Notes: generated from the sequence alone by a model not told the origin. 39,824 nucleotides of DNA from Candidatus Ruthenibacterium merdigallinarum (GCA_019113785.1 DXGT01000034.1:1-39824); one strand, 5' to 3'. Shown: positions 7,868 through 15,779, counted from the first letter of the stretch. Translations and numbers: made by a program.

Positions 7868-9141
7868 GTTTCGCCTCGCCCGGCCCCTTTGATTTTGTCC
7901 CAATAGGCCTTGGCGGCCTGCTCGGTCTTGTTGGGGCCGTACTCGTAATAGTGCGCGCCGCGCAGATCCTCCGGCAGATACTGCTGCGCGACCCAGTGGT
8001 TTTCGTAATCGTGCGGATAGAGATAGTGCTGCCCCTTGACGGCGGCGTCCTCGCCGTCGAAGTGCTTGTTCTGCAAAGCGCGCGGCACCGGGCCGCCTTT
8101 TCCGGCCTCCACGTCGGCCCACGCGGCCAGGATGGCGTCGTGCGCGGAATTGCTCTTGGGCGCGGTGGCCAGCAGGATCGCCGCCACGGCCAGCGGCAGT
8201 CTGGCCTCCGGCAGGCCCAGCTGCAAAGCGCTGTCCACACAGGCCTTCGTGACGGCGATGGCCTGCGGGTACGCAAGGCCCACGTCCTCGGCGGCGATCA
8301 CCAGCAGCCGCCGGCAGGCGGAGAGCATATCGCCGCCCGCGAGGATGCGCGCCAGGTAGTGCGCCGCAGCGTCCGGGTCGGAGCCGCGGATGCTCTTTTG
8401 CAGCGCGGAGATGCAGTCGTAGTGCTCGTCGTCGCTCTTGTCGTAGCGCCGGTTTGCGCGGCGCAGCACCTGCGCGGCGTCCTGCGCCGTCACCACGCGC
8501 CGGCCGTCGCGCTCTTCGGCCCCCGCCAGCGCAAATTCCAGGCTGCCCAGCGCCTTGCGCATATCGCCGCCGCAGCCGGCGGCCAGCGCGTCCAGCGCCT
8601 GCGGCTCGATCTCGGCCTCCTCCCCCTCCTCCCGCAGGCGGGCGGCGGCCCGCGCAAGGCCCTCGCGGATGTCCTGCCCGGTCAGGGGCTTGAATTCAAA
8701 CACGCTGCAGCGCGACAAAAGCGCGTTGTAGATGTAGAAATACGGGTTTTCGGTCGTGGAGGCGATCAGCGTCACCGACCCGTCCTCCAGGCACTCCAGC
8801 AGGCTCTGCTGCTGCTTTTTGTTGAAGTACTGGATCTCGTCGAGATACAAAAGCACGCCGTTTTGCGCCGAGAACGTGCCCACGCTCGACAGCACCTGCT
8901 TGATGTCGGCCGTGCCGGCCGACGTGCCGTTCAGCTTGTGCAGGCTCATGCCGCTGCGCTCGGCAATGATGCGCGCCACCGTGGTTTTGCCCACGCCGGG
9001 CGGGCCGTAAAACACCATGTTGGGCACGCGCCCGCGCTCGAGCGCGCGCCGGAACACACACCCCTCGCCCAGCAAATGGCGCTGGCCGCACACTTCACCC
9101 AGCGTGCGCGGTCGCAAACGGTCTGCCAAAGGCCTGTTCAT
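7864..9141 (-). CDS. rarA: Replication-associated recombination protein RarA (MgsA) AAA+ ATPase
   Basis: A 425-residue AAA+ clamp-loader-like ATPase that acts at stalled replication forks with SSB. Walker A is GPPGVGKT (46-53), Walker B LLYLDEIQYF, and the C-terminal tetramerisation region ends with the family's typical HYLYPHDYENHWVAQQYLP. The length is normal for the family. I use the ATG at 9141 (MNRPLADRLRP), which has GAGAGGGGAG just upstream; nine further in-frame codons upstream look untranslated. It follows the esterase gene by 13 bases and overlaps the GH3 gene by four, making a three-gene minus-strand operon. Confidence 0.95.
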   Translation of the reverse strand: MNRPLADRLRPRTLGEVCGQRHLLGEGCVFRRALERGRVPNMVFYGPPGVGKTTVARIIAERSGMSLHKLNGTSAGTADIKQVLSSVGTFSAQNGVLLYLDEIQYFNKKQQQSLLECLEDGSVTLIASTTENPYFYIYNALLSRCSVFEFKPLTGQDIREGLARAAARLREEGEEAEIEPQALDALAAGCGGDMRKALGSLEFALAGAEERDGRRVVTAQDAAQVLRRANRRYDKSDDEHYDCISALQKSIRGSDPDAAAHYLARILAGGDMLSACRRLLVIAAEDVGLAYPQAIAVTKACVDSALQLGLPEARLPLAVAAILLATAPKSNSAHDAILAAWADVEAGKGGPVPRALQNKHFDGEDAAVKGQHYLYPHDYENHWVAQQYLPEDLRGAHYYEYGPNKTEQAAKAYWDKIKGAGRGET

Positions 9142-9154
9142 GCCCTCTCCCCTC

Positions 9155-9988
9155 TCATTCGGACGCAACGGCCGAGCTGCGCCAGTCGCCCAGCTTTTTC
9201 GAGGCGTAGCCGTTGTTCAGGAAATAATCGATGGCGTAGACGAGGCTGCGGTCCCACACGGCCCAGTCGTGCCCGCCGTTCCATTGCAGGCGGCGGTAGT
9301 GCGCCGGGTGCAGCGCGTGCAGCGTGCGGTGCAGCGCGTCGTTCTGCGCCACGATCTGATAGGGCTCATGATCCTGCAAACCGTTCGTCAGAAGGATCAT
9401 CGGCTGCTTGTCCGCGGGCTGCGCCGCCATCTTTTTGGCGATGGCGTGCAGATCGCTCGTTTTGGGCAGCGCCAGCGAATCGCCCAGGATGGGGGCGAAC
9501 ACCTCGCGCACGCCCGGCGTGTCCTTGTAGCGCAGCATGAGCGCAAGGTCCACCGCGCCTGAAAAACTGGCGCAGCCGCCGTACACGTCCGGCCGCGAAA
9601 GCCCCAGGTACAGCGCGCCGTAGCCACCCATCGAAAAGCCGGCGATGAAGTTCTGCTCCCGTTTTGCGGGAAAGCGGAACATGCTTTTGAGCAGCACCGG
9701 CAGCTCTTCAATGAGGAACGTGCGGTACGCCCCGCCGTACATCATGTTGTGATAGAAGGAGTTGCCGCAGTCCGGCGCGATGAGCACAAGGCCGTTGTCC
9801 GCGGCGTAGCGCGCGGCGTTCGTCTGCTCGAACCAGTCGTCCCCGCAGTTCGTATAACCGTGCAGCAGCGTGATGACGGCGCGCGGCGTGTTGCCCTGCT
9901 CGGCGGGCAGATCGTTCGGGAAATACATCCGAACGCGCACCGTGGTTTGCAGCATCTGGCTTTTCAGCCTGCATGTGATATAGGCCAT
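9155..9988 (-). CDS. Alpha/beta hydrolase, esterase D-like
   Basis: A 277-residue alpha/beta hydrolase of the esterase D / tributyrin esterase (EstA) type. The nucleophile elbow is GFSMGGYGAL (Ser119), the acid is probably Asp206 in TNGLQDHEPY, and the catalytic His is His240 in WNGGHDW. The oxyanion segment LLHGYTNCGDDW is at 41-52. There is no signal peptide, so it is cytoplasmic. It probably hydrolyses short-chain acyl esters or deacetylates sugars, which would fit the downstream GH3 glycosidase (inference). The ATG at 9988 has AAAAGG four bases upstream; reading further upstream gives low-quality sequence crossing the promoter. Confidence 0.88.
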   Translation of the reverse strand: MAYITCRLKSQMLQTTVRVRMYFPNDLPAEQGNTPRAVITLLHGYTNCGDDWFEQTNAARYAADNGLVLIAPDCGNSFYHNMMYGGAYRTFLIEELPVLLKSMFRFPAKREQNFIAGFSMGGYGALYLGLSRPDVYGGCASFSGAVDLALMLRYKDTPGVREVFAPILGDSLALPKTSDLHAIAKKMAAQPADKQPMILLTNGLQDHEPYQIVAQNDALHRTLHALHPAHYRRLQWNGGHDWAVWDRSLVYAIDYFLNNGYASKKLGDWRSSAVASE

Positions 9989-10039
9989 CCTTTTCCCCTC
10001 TTTTCTCTGGGCGCGGCGAAATGCCGCGAATCTGCTTTT

Positions 10040-10045
10040 ATTATA
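10040..10045 (-). promoter_or_regulatory. -10 box of the esterase-rarA-GH3 operon
   Basis: TATAAT on the minus strand, about 50 bases before the esterase ATG. No convincing -35 is seen at the right distance. The 5' leader contains CGCGGC..GCCGCG, a small inverted repeat. Confidence 0.55.
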
Positions 10046-10082
10046 CACGACCCGCGCGAAAAAGTACACGCCGCGCAAAACA

Positions 10083-10107
10083 AAAAGCCCGGCCGTGCCG
10101 GGCTTTT
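10083..10107 (-). terminator. Terminator of the rubredoxin gene
   Basis: AAAAGCCCGGC and GCCGGGCTTTT form an 11-bp stem with a 3-base loop. On the minus strand it ends in TTTTTG and lies 26 bases after the rubredoxin stop. Confidence 0.9.
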
Positions 10108-10133
10108 CGCTGCGCGCCTTTTGGGCGGAGGCT

Positions 10134-10292
10134 TTATGCTTCGGGCTCGAACTGGTCCTTGCCCACGCCGCACAGCGGGCAGACCCAATCCTCGGGCACA
10201 TCGGCCCAAACGGTGCCGGCCGCGACGCCGTTGTCGGGGTCGCCGGCGGCCTCATCGTACACATAACCGCAGATGGTGCAGACATAACGCAT
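10134..10292 (-). CDS. Rubredoxin
   Basis: A 52-residue one-iron electron carrier. Two CxxC(G) knuckles bind the iron: CTICGY (Cys5, Cys8) and [11 protein letters not shown] (Cys38, Cys41). The conserved [12 protein letters not shown] and W..P.DW aromatic core is also present. Rubredoxins in anaerobes pass electrons to oxygen- and peroxide-detoxifying enzymes. The ATG at 10292 has AAGGAG ten bases upstream. It is a single-gene unit between its own promoter (10350-10378) and terminator (10083-10107). Confidence 0.96.
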   Translation of the reverse strand: MRYVCTICGYVYDEAAGDPDNGVAAGTVWADVPEDWVCPLCGVGKDQFEPEA

Positions 10293-10349
10293 ATTCAACA
10301 CGCTCCTTTTTTCTGTTTGACGTTTTGAGGGCTTGCGGCCTCTGGTCTC

Positions 10350-10378
10350 AGTATACCCGCAAACGCGGCAAAAGTCCA
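10350..10378 (-). promoter_or_regulatory. Promoter of the rubredoxin gene
   Basis: On the minus strand TGGACT (plus 10373-10378), a 17-base spacer and TATACT (plus 10350-10355). It lies in the short gap after glyA. Confidence 0.7.
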
Positions 10379-10404
10379 TTCCTTTTTCCCGCCGCCCCAA
10401 ATTT

Positions 10405-11655
10405 TTACTCGTACAGCGGAAAACGCGCGCTCAGCGCCGCGGCCGCGGCGGCCGTGTGCTGCTTTTGGCCCTCGAAGTCGAAAATGCAGTCGGCGATGCA
10501 CTGGGCGATCGTGTCCATCTCGGCCTCGCGCATGCCGCGGGTGGTCACGGCCGGGGTGCCCACGCGCAGGCCGGAGGTGATGAACGGCGAGGCCGGGTCA
10601 TTGGGCACGGCGTTCTTATTGGCCGTGATGCACACCTCGTCCAGCCGGTGCTCCAGCTCTTTGCCCGTGACGCCGGTGCCGCGCAGGTCGATGAGGATGA
10701 GGTGGTTGTCCGTCCCACCGGAAACCAGCTGCACGCCGCGCTTTGCAAGCCCCGCCGCCAGCGCTTTCGCGTTGTCGAGCACCGCGCGCTGGTACTGGGC
10801 GAACGACGGGTCCAGCGCCTCGCCGAAACACACGGCCTTGGCCGCGATGACGTGTTCGAGCGGGCCGCCCTGCGTGCCGGGGAACACGGCTTTGTCGATG
10901 GCTTTGGCGTACTCCTCGCGGCACAGGATCATGCCGCCGCGCGGGCCGCGCAGCGTTTTGTGCGTCGTGGTGGTGACGACGTCGGCGTACGGCACGGGAC
11001 TCTGGTGCAGCCCGGCGGCCACAAGGCCCGCAATGTGGGCCATGTCCACCATGAACAGCGCGCCGGCGCGCCGGGCGATGTCGCCGATGCGCGCAAAGTC
11101 GATGGCGCGCGGATAGGCGCTCGCGCCCGCGACGATCAGCTTCGGCTTGTGCTCCATCGCCTTTTGCTCAAGGTCGGCGTAATCGAGGTAGCCGCGCTCG
11201 TCCACACCGTAGCTGATGAAATGGTAATACTTCCCGCTCATGTTCACAGGGCTCCCGTGCGTGAGATGGCCGCCGTTGGAAAGGTCCATGCCCAGCACGG
11301 TGTCGCCCGGCTGCAAAAGCGCAAAATACACCGCCAGGTTCGCCTGCGCGCCCGAGTGCGGCTGCACGTTGGCGTGCTGCGCGCCGAACAGCCGGCACGC
11401 GCGCATGCGCGCCAGCTCCTCCACCACGTCCACGTTCTGGCAGCCGCCGTAATAGCGCCGGCCGGGATAGCCCTCGGCGTATTTGTTGGTCAGCGCCGTA
11501 CCCATGGCGGCCAGCACCGCCGGCGAGACGATGTTCTCGGAGGCGATCAGTTCGATGTTGCGCCGCTGGCGGTCCAGCTCCGCCTGCATGGCCTCGCCGA
11601 CCTGCGGGTCCGCCGCGCGCACAAAGCCGATGGTGTCCATCATATTCTCGTACAT
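10405..11655 (-). CDS. glyA: Serine hydroxymethyltransferase
   Basis: A 416-residue PLP enzyme interconverting serine and glycine with tetrahydrofolate, the main source of one-carbon units. Family marks are [12 protein letters not shown] (34-45), YPGRRYYGG (63-71), the glycine-rich [10 protein letters not shown], and the PLP lysine in [14 protein letters not shown] (Lys233). The length is normal. The ATG at 11655 ([10 protein letters not shown]) has GGGAGGG upstream; the longer frame runs through the promoter. It is transcribed divergently from nth, and the -35 boxes of the two promoters overlap. No clear terminator follows before the rubredoxin promoter. Confidence 0.97.
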   Translation of the reverse strand: MYENMMDTIGFVRAADPQVGEAMQAELDRQRRNIELIASENIVSPAVLAAMGTALTNKYAEGYPGRRYYGGCQNVDVVEELARMRACRLFGAQHANVQPHSGAQANLAVYFALLQPGDTVLGMDLSNGGHLTHGSPVNMSGKYYHFISYGVDERGYLDYADLEQKAMEHKPKLIVAGASAYPRAIDFARIGDIARRAGALFMVDMAHIAGLVAAGLHQSPVPYADVVTTTTHKTLRGPRGGMILCREEYAKAIDKAVFPGTQGGPLEHVIAAKAVCFGEALDPSFAQYQRAVLDNAKALAAGLAKRGVQLVSGGTDNHLILIDLRGTGVTGKELEHRLDEVCITANKNAVPNDPASPFITSGLRVGTPAVTTRGMREAEMDTIAQCIADCIFDFEGQKQHTAAAAAALSARFPLYE

Positions 11656-11713
11656 GTCTGCACCCTCCCGTTCGCTCCGTCCCGTCCCGGCGGGATGCGG
11701 GCGTTCTGCGCTC

Positions 11714-11743
11714 AGTATACACCAAATGCCGTATTGTGCACAA
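11714..11743 (-). promoter_or_regulatory. Promoter of glyA
   Basis: Minus-strand TTGTGC (plus 11738-11743), an 18-base spacer and TATACT (plus 11714-11719). The -35 is one half of the palindrome TTGTGCACAA, whose other half is the nth -35. Confidence 0.8.
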
Positions 11744-11762
11744 GAGGCGATTGTGCTATGAT
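11734..11762 (+). promoter_or_regulatory. Promoter of nth and the lipoprotein gene
   Basis: TTGTGC (11734-11739), a 17-base spacer and TATGAT (11757-11762). It shares the palindrome TTGTGCACAA (11734-11743) with the divergent glyA promoter, so the two polymerase footprints overlap. Confidence 0.8.
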
Positions 11763-11798
11763 GAGCACAAACGCATACCGCCAGAGAGGAAGATGCCC

Positions 11799-12449
11799 AT
11801 GCGCACAAAAGCCGACGCAAAAACGATCGTAGAACTTCTCAAACAGGCCTATCCGCTGGCCGAGTGCTCCCTGACGTACGACGACGCCTGGCAGCTGCTT
11901 GTCAGCGTGCGCCTGTCCGCGCAGTGCACGGACGCGCGCGTCAACATCGTCACGGCCGAGCTGTTCGCCCGGTATCCCACGCTCGAGGCCCTGGCCGGCG
12001 CGGGGGCCGAGGCCATCGAGGCCATCGTCAAGCCCTGCGGCCTCGGCAAGAGCAAGGCGCGCGACATCGCCGCCATGACGCGCATGCTGATCGACGAATA
12101 CGGCGGCCAGGTGCCGCAGGCCATGGAGGACCTTTTGCGCCTGCCCGGCGTGGGGCGCAAAAGCGCGAACCTCATCCGCGGCGACATTTTCGGCCTGCCT
12201 GCCGTGGTGGCCGACACGCACTGCATCCGCATGGCCAACCGCCTCGGCTTTGTGACCGACTGCACCGACCCCGTGAAGGTGGAGCGCGCGCTGGTGAAAG
12301 TGCTTCCGCCCGAGGAATCGAACGATTTCTGCCACCGCTGCGTGCTGCACGGGCGCGCGGTATGCACCGCGCGCAAGGCGATGTGCGAAAACTGCTGTCT
12401 GCGCGCGGTATGCCGCACCGGGCGCAAAACGATACAAAAGGAGACATGA
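11799..12449 (+). CDS. nth: Endonuclease III
   Basis: A 216-residue DNA glycosylase/AP lyase that removes oxidised pyrimidines. The helix-hairpin-helix [10 protein letters not shown] contains catalytic Lys121, and VVADTHC contains catalytic Asp139. The C-terminal [4Fe-4S] loop has the C-x6-C-x2-C-x5-C pattern at Cys189, 196, 199 and 205. The ATG at 11799 is preferred over 11793 because GAGAGG then lies nine bases upstream; both are in frame. It is the first gene of a two-gene operon, with the lipoprotein ATG three bases after its stop. Confidence 0.96.
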   Translation: MRTKADAKTIVELLKQAYPLAECSLTYDDAWQLLVSVRLSAQCTDARVNIVTAELFARYPTLEALAGAGAEAIEAIVKPCGLGKSKARDIAAMTRMLIDEYGGQVPQAMEDLLRLPGVGRKSANLIRGDIFGLPAVVADTHCIRMANRLGFVTDCTDPVKVERALVKVLPPEESNDFCHRCVLHGRAVCTARKAMCENCCLRAVCRTGRKTIQKET

Positions 12450-12452
12450 CGT

Positions 12453-12863
12453 ATGAACGCAACCAGAAAACGTTTTTCCCTGCGCGCTGTGTGCGCCTTC
12501 CTCGCGCTGGCCGGCTGCCTGCTTCTGGCCGGCTGCGGCGCCGCCGTGCCCGACGGCATGACCGAGGATGAAGTGAAATCCGCCGCCGAAAACACCATTG
12601 AGCTGCTGGAAGCAGAGGACTACACGGCGCTTTTGGACACGATGACCGAGGACATGGCCGCGCTGGGCGAAGAGGCCTGGCGCGAGGCCTGGCAGCCCGT
12701 GCACGAGCAGCTGGGCGCGCTGGACGAGGTGAAGAGCCACACGCTGGCCGCGAAGGACGGCTACGCCGTGGATGTGGCGGTGGCCGCGTATGAAAACGGC
12801 AAGCTGACGTTCACGCTCAGCTACGACGGCGCATACCGCCTGGCCGGGCTGTACATGAAGTGA
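12453..12863 (+). CDS. DUF3887-type lipoprotein
   Basis: A 136-residue exported lipoprotein. The signal peptide has a basic start (MNATRKRFSLR), a hydrophobic core and the lipobox LLAGC with the lipidated Cys28. The mature part (ITEDEVKSAAENTIELLEAEDYTALL-like helices, then QLGALDEVKS and YENGKLTFTLSYD) fits the DUF3887 fold, a small cone-shaped NTF2-like domain of unknown role. It is translationally linked to nth (gap of three bases), but no functional link is evident. A strong terminator follows at 12880. Confidence 0.8.
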   Translation: MNATRKRFSLRAVCAFLALAGCLLLAGCGAAVPDGMTEDEVKSAAENTIELLEAEDYTALLDTMTEDMAALGEEAWREAWQPVHEQLGALDEVKSHTLAAKDGYAVDVAVAAYENGKLTFTLSYDGAYRLAGLYMK

Positions 12864-12879
12864 CGCGCCCTGTGCGCAC

Positions 12880-12906
12880 GGCGCGGCGTTTTGCCGCGCC
12901 TTTTTT
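12880..12906 (+). terminator. Terminator of the nth operon
   Basis: An 8-bp GC stem GGCGCGGC / GCCGCGCC with loop GTTTT, followed by TTTTTT. Confidence 0.92.
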
Positions 12907-12959
12907 CGATGCGCTTCGCGCGCATCGCGCCAATCTGATGCAAAGGCGGCTGATCTTTT

Positions 12960-13685
12960 TTGAATGTCCATGTAAATGACTCGCTGGCCGCGGGCTTTCG
13001 CGACGGCGTGCCCATCGGCCTTGGGTACCTTTCCGTGTCCGTGACGTTCGGCATGGCGGCCGCGGCGGCGGGGCTGCCCACGGCGGGCGCCGTGCTCATC
13101 AGCATGACGAACGTCACCAGCGCCGGCCAGTTCGCGGGCCTTACGCTGATCGCGGCCGGCTCCTCGCTGATCGAGATGGCGCTGACGCAGCTTGTCATCA
13201 ACCTGCGCTACGCGCTGATGAGCCTTTCCATCTCGCAGAAGCTCTCGTCCGCAGTTTCCCTTTGGGACAGGCTGTTCATCAGCTTCATGGTGACGGACGA
13301 GATCTTCGCCGTGATCGCCGCCGGAAAGGGCGAGGTGGGCCCGCGCTACTGCCGCGGGCTGATGGCCGCGCCCTACGCCGGCTGGACGCTGGGCACCCTG
13401 TGCGGCGCGGCCGCGGCCGGACTTTTGCCGGCCGACGTGCGCAGCGCGCTGGGGCTTGCCATCTACGGCATGTTCGTGGCCATCGTCGTGCCGGTGGCGC
13501 GCCAAAGCCGCGCCGTGCTGGGCGTGGCCGCGCTGGCCGCCGCGGCCAGCTGCTGCATGCGCGCCGTGCCGCTGCTGCGCGGCGTCTCCAGCGGTTTTTC
13601 CATCATCCTGTGCACATTGCTGGCCGCCTCGGCCGGGGCGTTCCTTGCGCCCGTACCGGCCGGCGGCGAAGAGGAGGCGGCGTAG
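12960..13685 (+). CDS. azlC: AzlC-family branched-chain amino acid exporter subunit
   Basis: A 241-residue inner-membrane permease of the AzlC family. AzlC works with the small partner AzlD to export branched-chain amino acids or analogues. Typical features are the N-terminal GFRDGVPIGLGYLSVSVTFG, the TNVTSAGQFAG segment and the LINLRYALMSLSIS region. The start is probably TTG at 12960, since no in-frame ATG is near, with AAAGGCGG ten bases upstream. It stops directly against the azlD ATG (13685/13686). No clear promoter is visible in the 53 bases after the preceding terminator. Confidence 0.9.
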   Translation: MNVHVNDSLAAGFRDGVPIGLGYLSVSVTFGMAAAAAGLPTAGAVLISMTNVTSAGQFAGLTLIAAGSSLIEMALTQLVINLRYALMSLSISQKLSSAVSLWDRLFISFMVTDEIFAVIAAGKGEVGPRYCRGLMAAPYAGWTLGTLCGAAAAGLLPADVRSALGLAIYGMFVAIVVPVARQSRAVLGVAALAAAASCCMRAVPLLRGVSSGFSIILCTLLAASAGAFLAPVPAGGEEEAA

Positions 13686-14003
13686 ATGGGCTATCCTCTG
13701 TGGGCGTACGTGCTTGTGATGGCGGGTGTGACGTATCTCATCCGCATGCTGCCGCTGGCGCTTTTCCAAAGAAAGCTGCGCAGCCGGTGGATCAAGAGCT
13801 TTTTGTTCTATGTGCCGTACGCGGTGCTGGCGGCCATGACCATCCCCGCCGCGCTGGAAAGCACGTCCAGCGCCGCAAGCGCCGCGCTGGGCCTTGTTGT
13901 GGCGGCCGTGCTGGCGTGGCGCGGCACGGGGCTGCTGGGCGTGGCGCTGGCGGGCTGCGCCGCCGTGTACGCGGCCGAATTTCTGCTGGGGCTGTGGCGT
14001 TAG
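13686..14003 (+). CDS. azlD: AzlD-family branched-chain amino acid transport partner
   Basis: A 105-residue membrane protein with about four hydrophobic helices, recognised by the AzlD motif VTYLIRMLPLALF near residues 15-28 and FLFYVPYAVLAAMTIPA. It forms the exporter with AzlC. Its ATG begins at the base after the azlC stop, so translation is coupled. The downstream thiT promoter starts four bases after its stop, and no terminator separates them. Read-through from azlCD would therefore also pass through the riboswitch. Confidence 0.92.
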   Translation: MGYPLWAYVLVMAGVTYLIRMLPLALFQRKLRSRWIKSFLFYVPYAVLAAMTIPAALESTSSAASAALGLVVAAVLAWRGTGLLGVALAGCAAVYAAEFLLGLWR

Positions 14004-14006
14004 GGC

Positions 14007-14034
14007 TTGACAACGCCAAAAAATCGGCTACAAT
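14007..14034 (+). promoter_or_regulatory. Promoter of the thiT riboswitch unit
   Basis: TTGACA (14007-14012), a 16-base spacer and TACAAT (14029-14034). The start point would be only a few bases before the TPP aptamer. Confidence 0.85.
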
Positions 14035-14048
14035 AAAATGCGGACATA

Positions 14049-14149
14049 AAAACAGGGGCGCTGGGAGCCATTCCCGGCTGAGATCAGGGCAAAATGCAGC
14101 TCTGGGTCACCTTGAACCTGATCCGGGTAATGCCGGCGTAGGAAGTTTG
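14049..14149 (+). promoter_or_regulatory. TPP (THI-box) riboswitch
   Basis: The conserved aptamer blocks are all present and in order: AAAC (P1, 14050-14053), GGGGCGCTGGGAG, CGGCTGAGATC with the pyrimidine-sensing CTGAGA, then ACCTGATCCGGGTAATGCC and GCGTAGGAAGTTT, whose GTTT closes P1. Thiamine pyrophosphate binding is expected to lower expression of the thiamine transporter downstream. The expression platform is a terminator at 14167-14218. Confidence 0.97.
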
Positions 14150-14158
14150 AGGAAACAA

Positions 14159-14218
14159 CGCTTTTCAAAGCGCGTCTCTGTTGGCATATCGCTTGCGGCA
14201 GGCGCGCTTTTTGTTTTT
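14159..14218 (+). terminator. Riboswitch expression platform: antiterminator and terminator
   Basis: The terminator stem is AAAGCGCG (14167-14174) with CGCGCTTT (14203-14210), followed by a T-rich run to 14218. The short hairpin CGCTT-TTCA-AAGCG (14159-14172, allowing 5 bp) uses the same 5' arm, so the two cannot form together. It is a candidate antiterminator in the TPP-free state (inference). Confidence 0.8.
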
Positions 14219-14248
14219 GTGTCACACTATGGAAAAAGGATGATCCGT

Positions 14249-14830
14249 ATGCAGACAAAATCCCTCTCCCGCACGCGCACGCTCGCCGAGTGCGCGCTGA
14301 TGATCGCGCTGGGCACGATCCTGGCGCAGATCAAAATTTACGAGCTGCCGTTCGGCGGCGCCGTCACGCTGCTGTCGATGCTGCCGTTCATTCTGGTGTC
14401 GTTCCGGCACGGCGTCAAATGGGGCCTTGCCACCGGCTTTGTGGACGCGCTTTTGCAGATGCTCACCGGCTTTTACGCGCCGCCCGCGGGCACGATCCCC
14501 GCGTTCATCGGCGTGATCCTGCTGGACTACGTGCTGGCCTTCAGCCTGCTGGGCACGGCCAACTTCTTTGCGCGGCGCTTTCAAAACCGCACCGCCGGCG
14601 TCGCCGTGGGCACGGCGGCCGTGTGCGTGCTGCGCTTTGTGTGCAGCTGGGTGTCCGGCGCGTGGCTGTGGGGCAGCTACCAGAGCTCCTATGCGTGGGC
14701 CGAAGGGCTGAATGTGTGGGTGTACAGCCTCATTTACAACGGCTCCTACATGCTGCCGGAGCTGGTGCTCACCACCGTCGCCGCCGTGCTTCTGTACAAG
14801 GCCGCCCCGCGCTTTTTCGACGCGCAGTGA
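14249..14830 (+). CDS. thiT: ECF-type thiamine transporter substrate-binding subunit ThiT
   Basis: A 193-residue membrane protein with six hydrophobic segments. It is the S component that binds thiamine and docks on the shared energy-coupling module (EcfA/A'/T, not in this window). Typical ThiT marks are the N-terminal LAECALMIALGTILAQIKIYELPFGG-type helix, the GVKWGLATGFVDALLQML region and the aromatic WGSYQSSYAW loop that lines the thiamine site. The ATG at 14249 is preferred because AAAAAGGA lies eight bases upstream; 14240 is an in-frame alternative. The TPP riboswitch directly upstream independently supports thiamine uptake. Confidence 0.94.
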   Translation: MQTKSLSRTRTLAECALMIALGTILAQIKIYELPFGGAVTLLSMLPFILVSFRHGVKWGLATGFVDALLQMLTGFYAPPAGTIPAFIGVILLDYVLAFSLLGTANFFARRFQNRTAGVAVGTAAVCVLRFVCSWVSGAWLWGSYQSSYAWAEGLNVWVYSLIYNGSYMLPELVLTTVAAVLLYKAAPRFFDAQ

Positions 14831-14877
14831 GCGAAACGCGGCCAATTTTCCTCAAAACACAGCACTATGCCCAAACG

Positions 14878-14915
14878 CCGGGCGCAAAGTTTACGCACTT
14901 TGCGCCCGGTTTTTT
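14878..14915 (+). terminator. Terminator of thiT
   Basis: A 13-bp perfect stem CCGGGCGCAAAGT / ACTTTGCGCCCGG with a 6-base loop, followed by TTTTTT. Confidence 0.95.
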
Positions 14916-14926
14916 GCGCGGATTTG

Positions 14927-14935
14927 TGCTATAAT
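14927..14935 (+). promoter_or_regulatory. Extended -10 promoter of the kinase-like gene
   Basis: TGC-TATAAT forms an extended -10 element 55 bases before the GTG start. No clear -35 exists; the position falls in the end of the preceding terminator. Confidence 0.65.
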
Positions 14936-14990
14936 GAAGGCGCGGGAGGCAATACAGCCCCCCTTTGTGCAGCAAAGGAGGTCGAACGCA

Positions 14991-15617
14991 GTGGAAGGAA
15001 AACTGGTCATTTGTATCGGACGGCAATTCGGCAGCGGCGGGCATGAGATCGGCCAATCGCTGGCACAGAAACTTTCCATCCCCTTTTACGACAAGGAGAT
15101 CCTGAAACTGGCCGCCCAGGAGAGCGGCATCATGCCGGAGCTGTTTGAAAAGGCCGATGAAAAGCCGTCGAACAGCCTTTTGTACTCCATGTCCTCCGCC
15201 GCGCACGGCCGGGCGGCGCCTTTCGCAAGCTACAACGACTATCTCACGAACGACAAACTGTTTTTATTCCAGAGCAACACCATCAAACGTCTGGCGCAGG
15301 AGGGCTCGTGCGTGATCATCGGCCGCTGCGCAGACTACATCCTGCGCGGGCGCAAGGATATGCTGAGCGTATATGTACACGCGCCGCTGGAATTGCGCAT
15401 CCAGCGCATCTGCCGCCTGCGCAACATCGAGGAGGACGCGGCCCGCAGCCTGATCAAAAAGACGGACAAAAGCCGCGCCAACTACTACAACTTCTATGCC
15501 GAGAACGACTGGGGCGCCGCCGGAACGTACGATTTGTGCGTCAACTCCGGCAAGCTGGGCACACAGCGCGCCGTCGAGATGCTGGCCGGCGTCGCCGAGC
15601 ACCTCGCCGTGCGCTGA
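14991..15617 (+). CDS. Cytidylate kinase-like family protein
   Basis: A 208-residue P-loop protein of the cytidylate_kin2 type. The nucleotide-binding loop is near the N-terminus (GRQFGSGGHEIG, about residues 9-20), followed by LSIPFYDKEIL. The lid region is RIQRICRLRNIEEDAARSLIKKTDKSRANYYNFYAENDWG, and VIIGRCADYILR is also typical. The family is widespread in Clostridia and resembles nucleoside monophosphate kinases, but its substrate is not established. The start is the GTG at 14991, with AAAGGAGG nine bases upstream. It is a single-gene unit. An imperfect hairpin at 15647-15679 follows its stop. Confidence 0.85.
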   Translation: MEGKLVICIGRQFGSGGHEIGQSLAQKLSIPFYDKEILKLAAQESGIMPELFEKADEKPSNSLLYSMSSAAHGRAAPFASYNDYLTNDKLFLFQSNTIKRLAQEGSCVIIGRCADYILRGRKDMLSVYVHAPLELRIQRICRLRNIEEDAARSLIKKTDKSRANYYNFYAENDWGAAGTYDLCVNSGKLGTQRAVEMLAGVAEHLAVR

Positions 15618-15731
15618 GGGCGCCTTCGCAGCGGCGCGGCGCCATCAAGAAAACAAAGGTTTTGCGGCTTTGTTTCCTTGTGGAACCGCGCGTAAAAACA
15701 GCTTCTTTTTTCCTCTATATCACCCCTCTTT

Positions 15732-15769
15732 GGGAAAGGCCCCGGGCGCGCATGCCCGGGGCCTTTCCC
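15732..15769. terminator. Bidirectional hairpin between convergent genes
   Basis: A 16-bp perfect stem, GGGAAAGGCCCCGGGC with its complement, encloses a 6-base loop GCGCAT. It lies 10 bases after the Clp stop on the minus strand and about 115 bases after the kinase-like stop. It lacks a strong T-tract on either side but is very stable. Confidence 0.75.
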
Positions 15770-15779
15770 TGTTTGCCTC

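Noticed and set aside
13262-14830. A 522-codon plus frame that runs through azlC, azlD and the riboswitch into thiT
   Set aside because: Its first two thirds are out-of-frame translation of azlC/azlD and the TPP aptamer; only the last 193 codons are ThiT, with a proper start at 14249.
14712-14990. N-terminal extension of the cytidylate-kinase-like frame
   Set aside because: It would cross the thiT end, a strong terminator and a promoter; the GTG at 14991 with AAAGGAGG is the real start.
15647-15679. Imperfect hairpin AAGAAAACAAAG / CTTTGTTTCCTT after the kinase-like gene
   Set aside because: One mismatch, AT-rich stem and no following T-tract; not convincing as a terminator.
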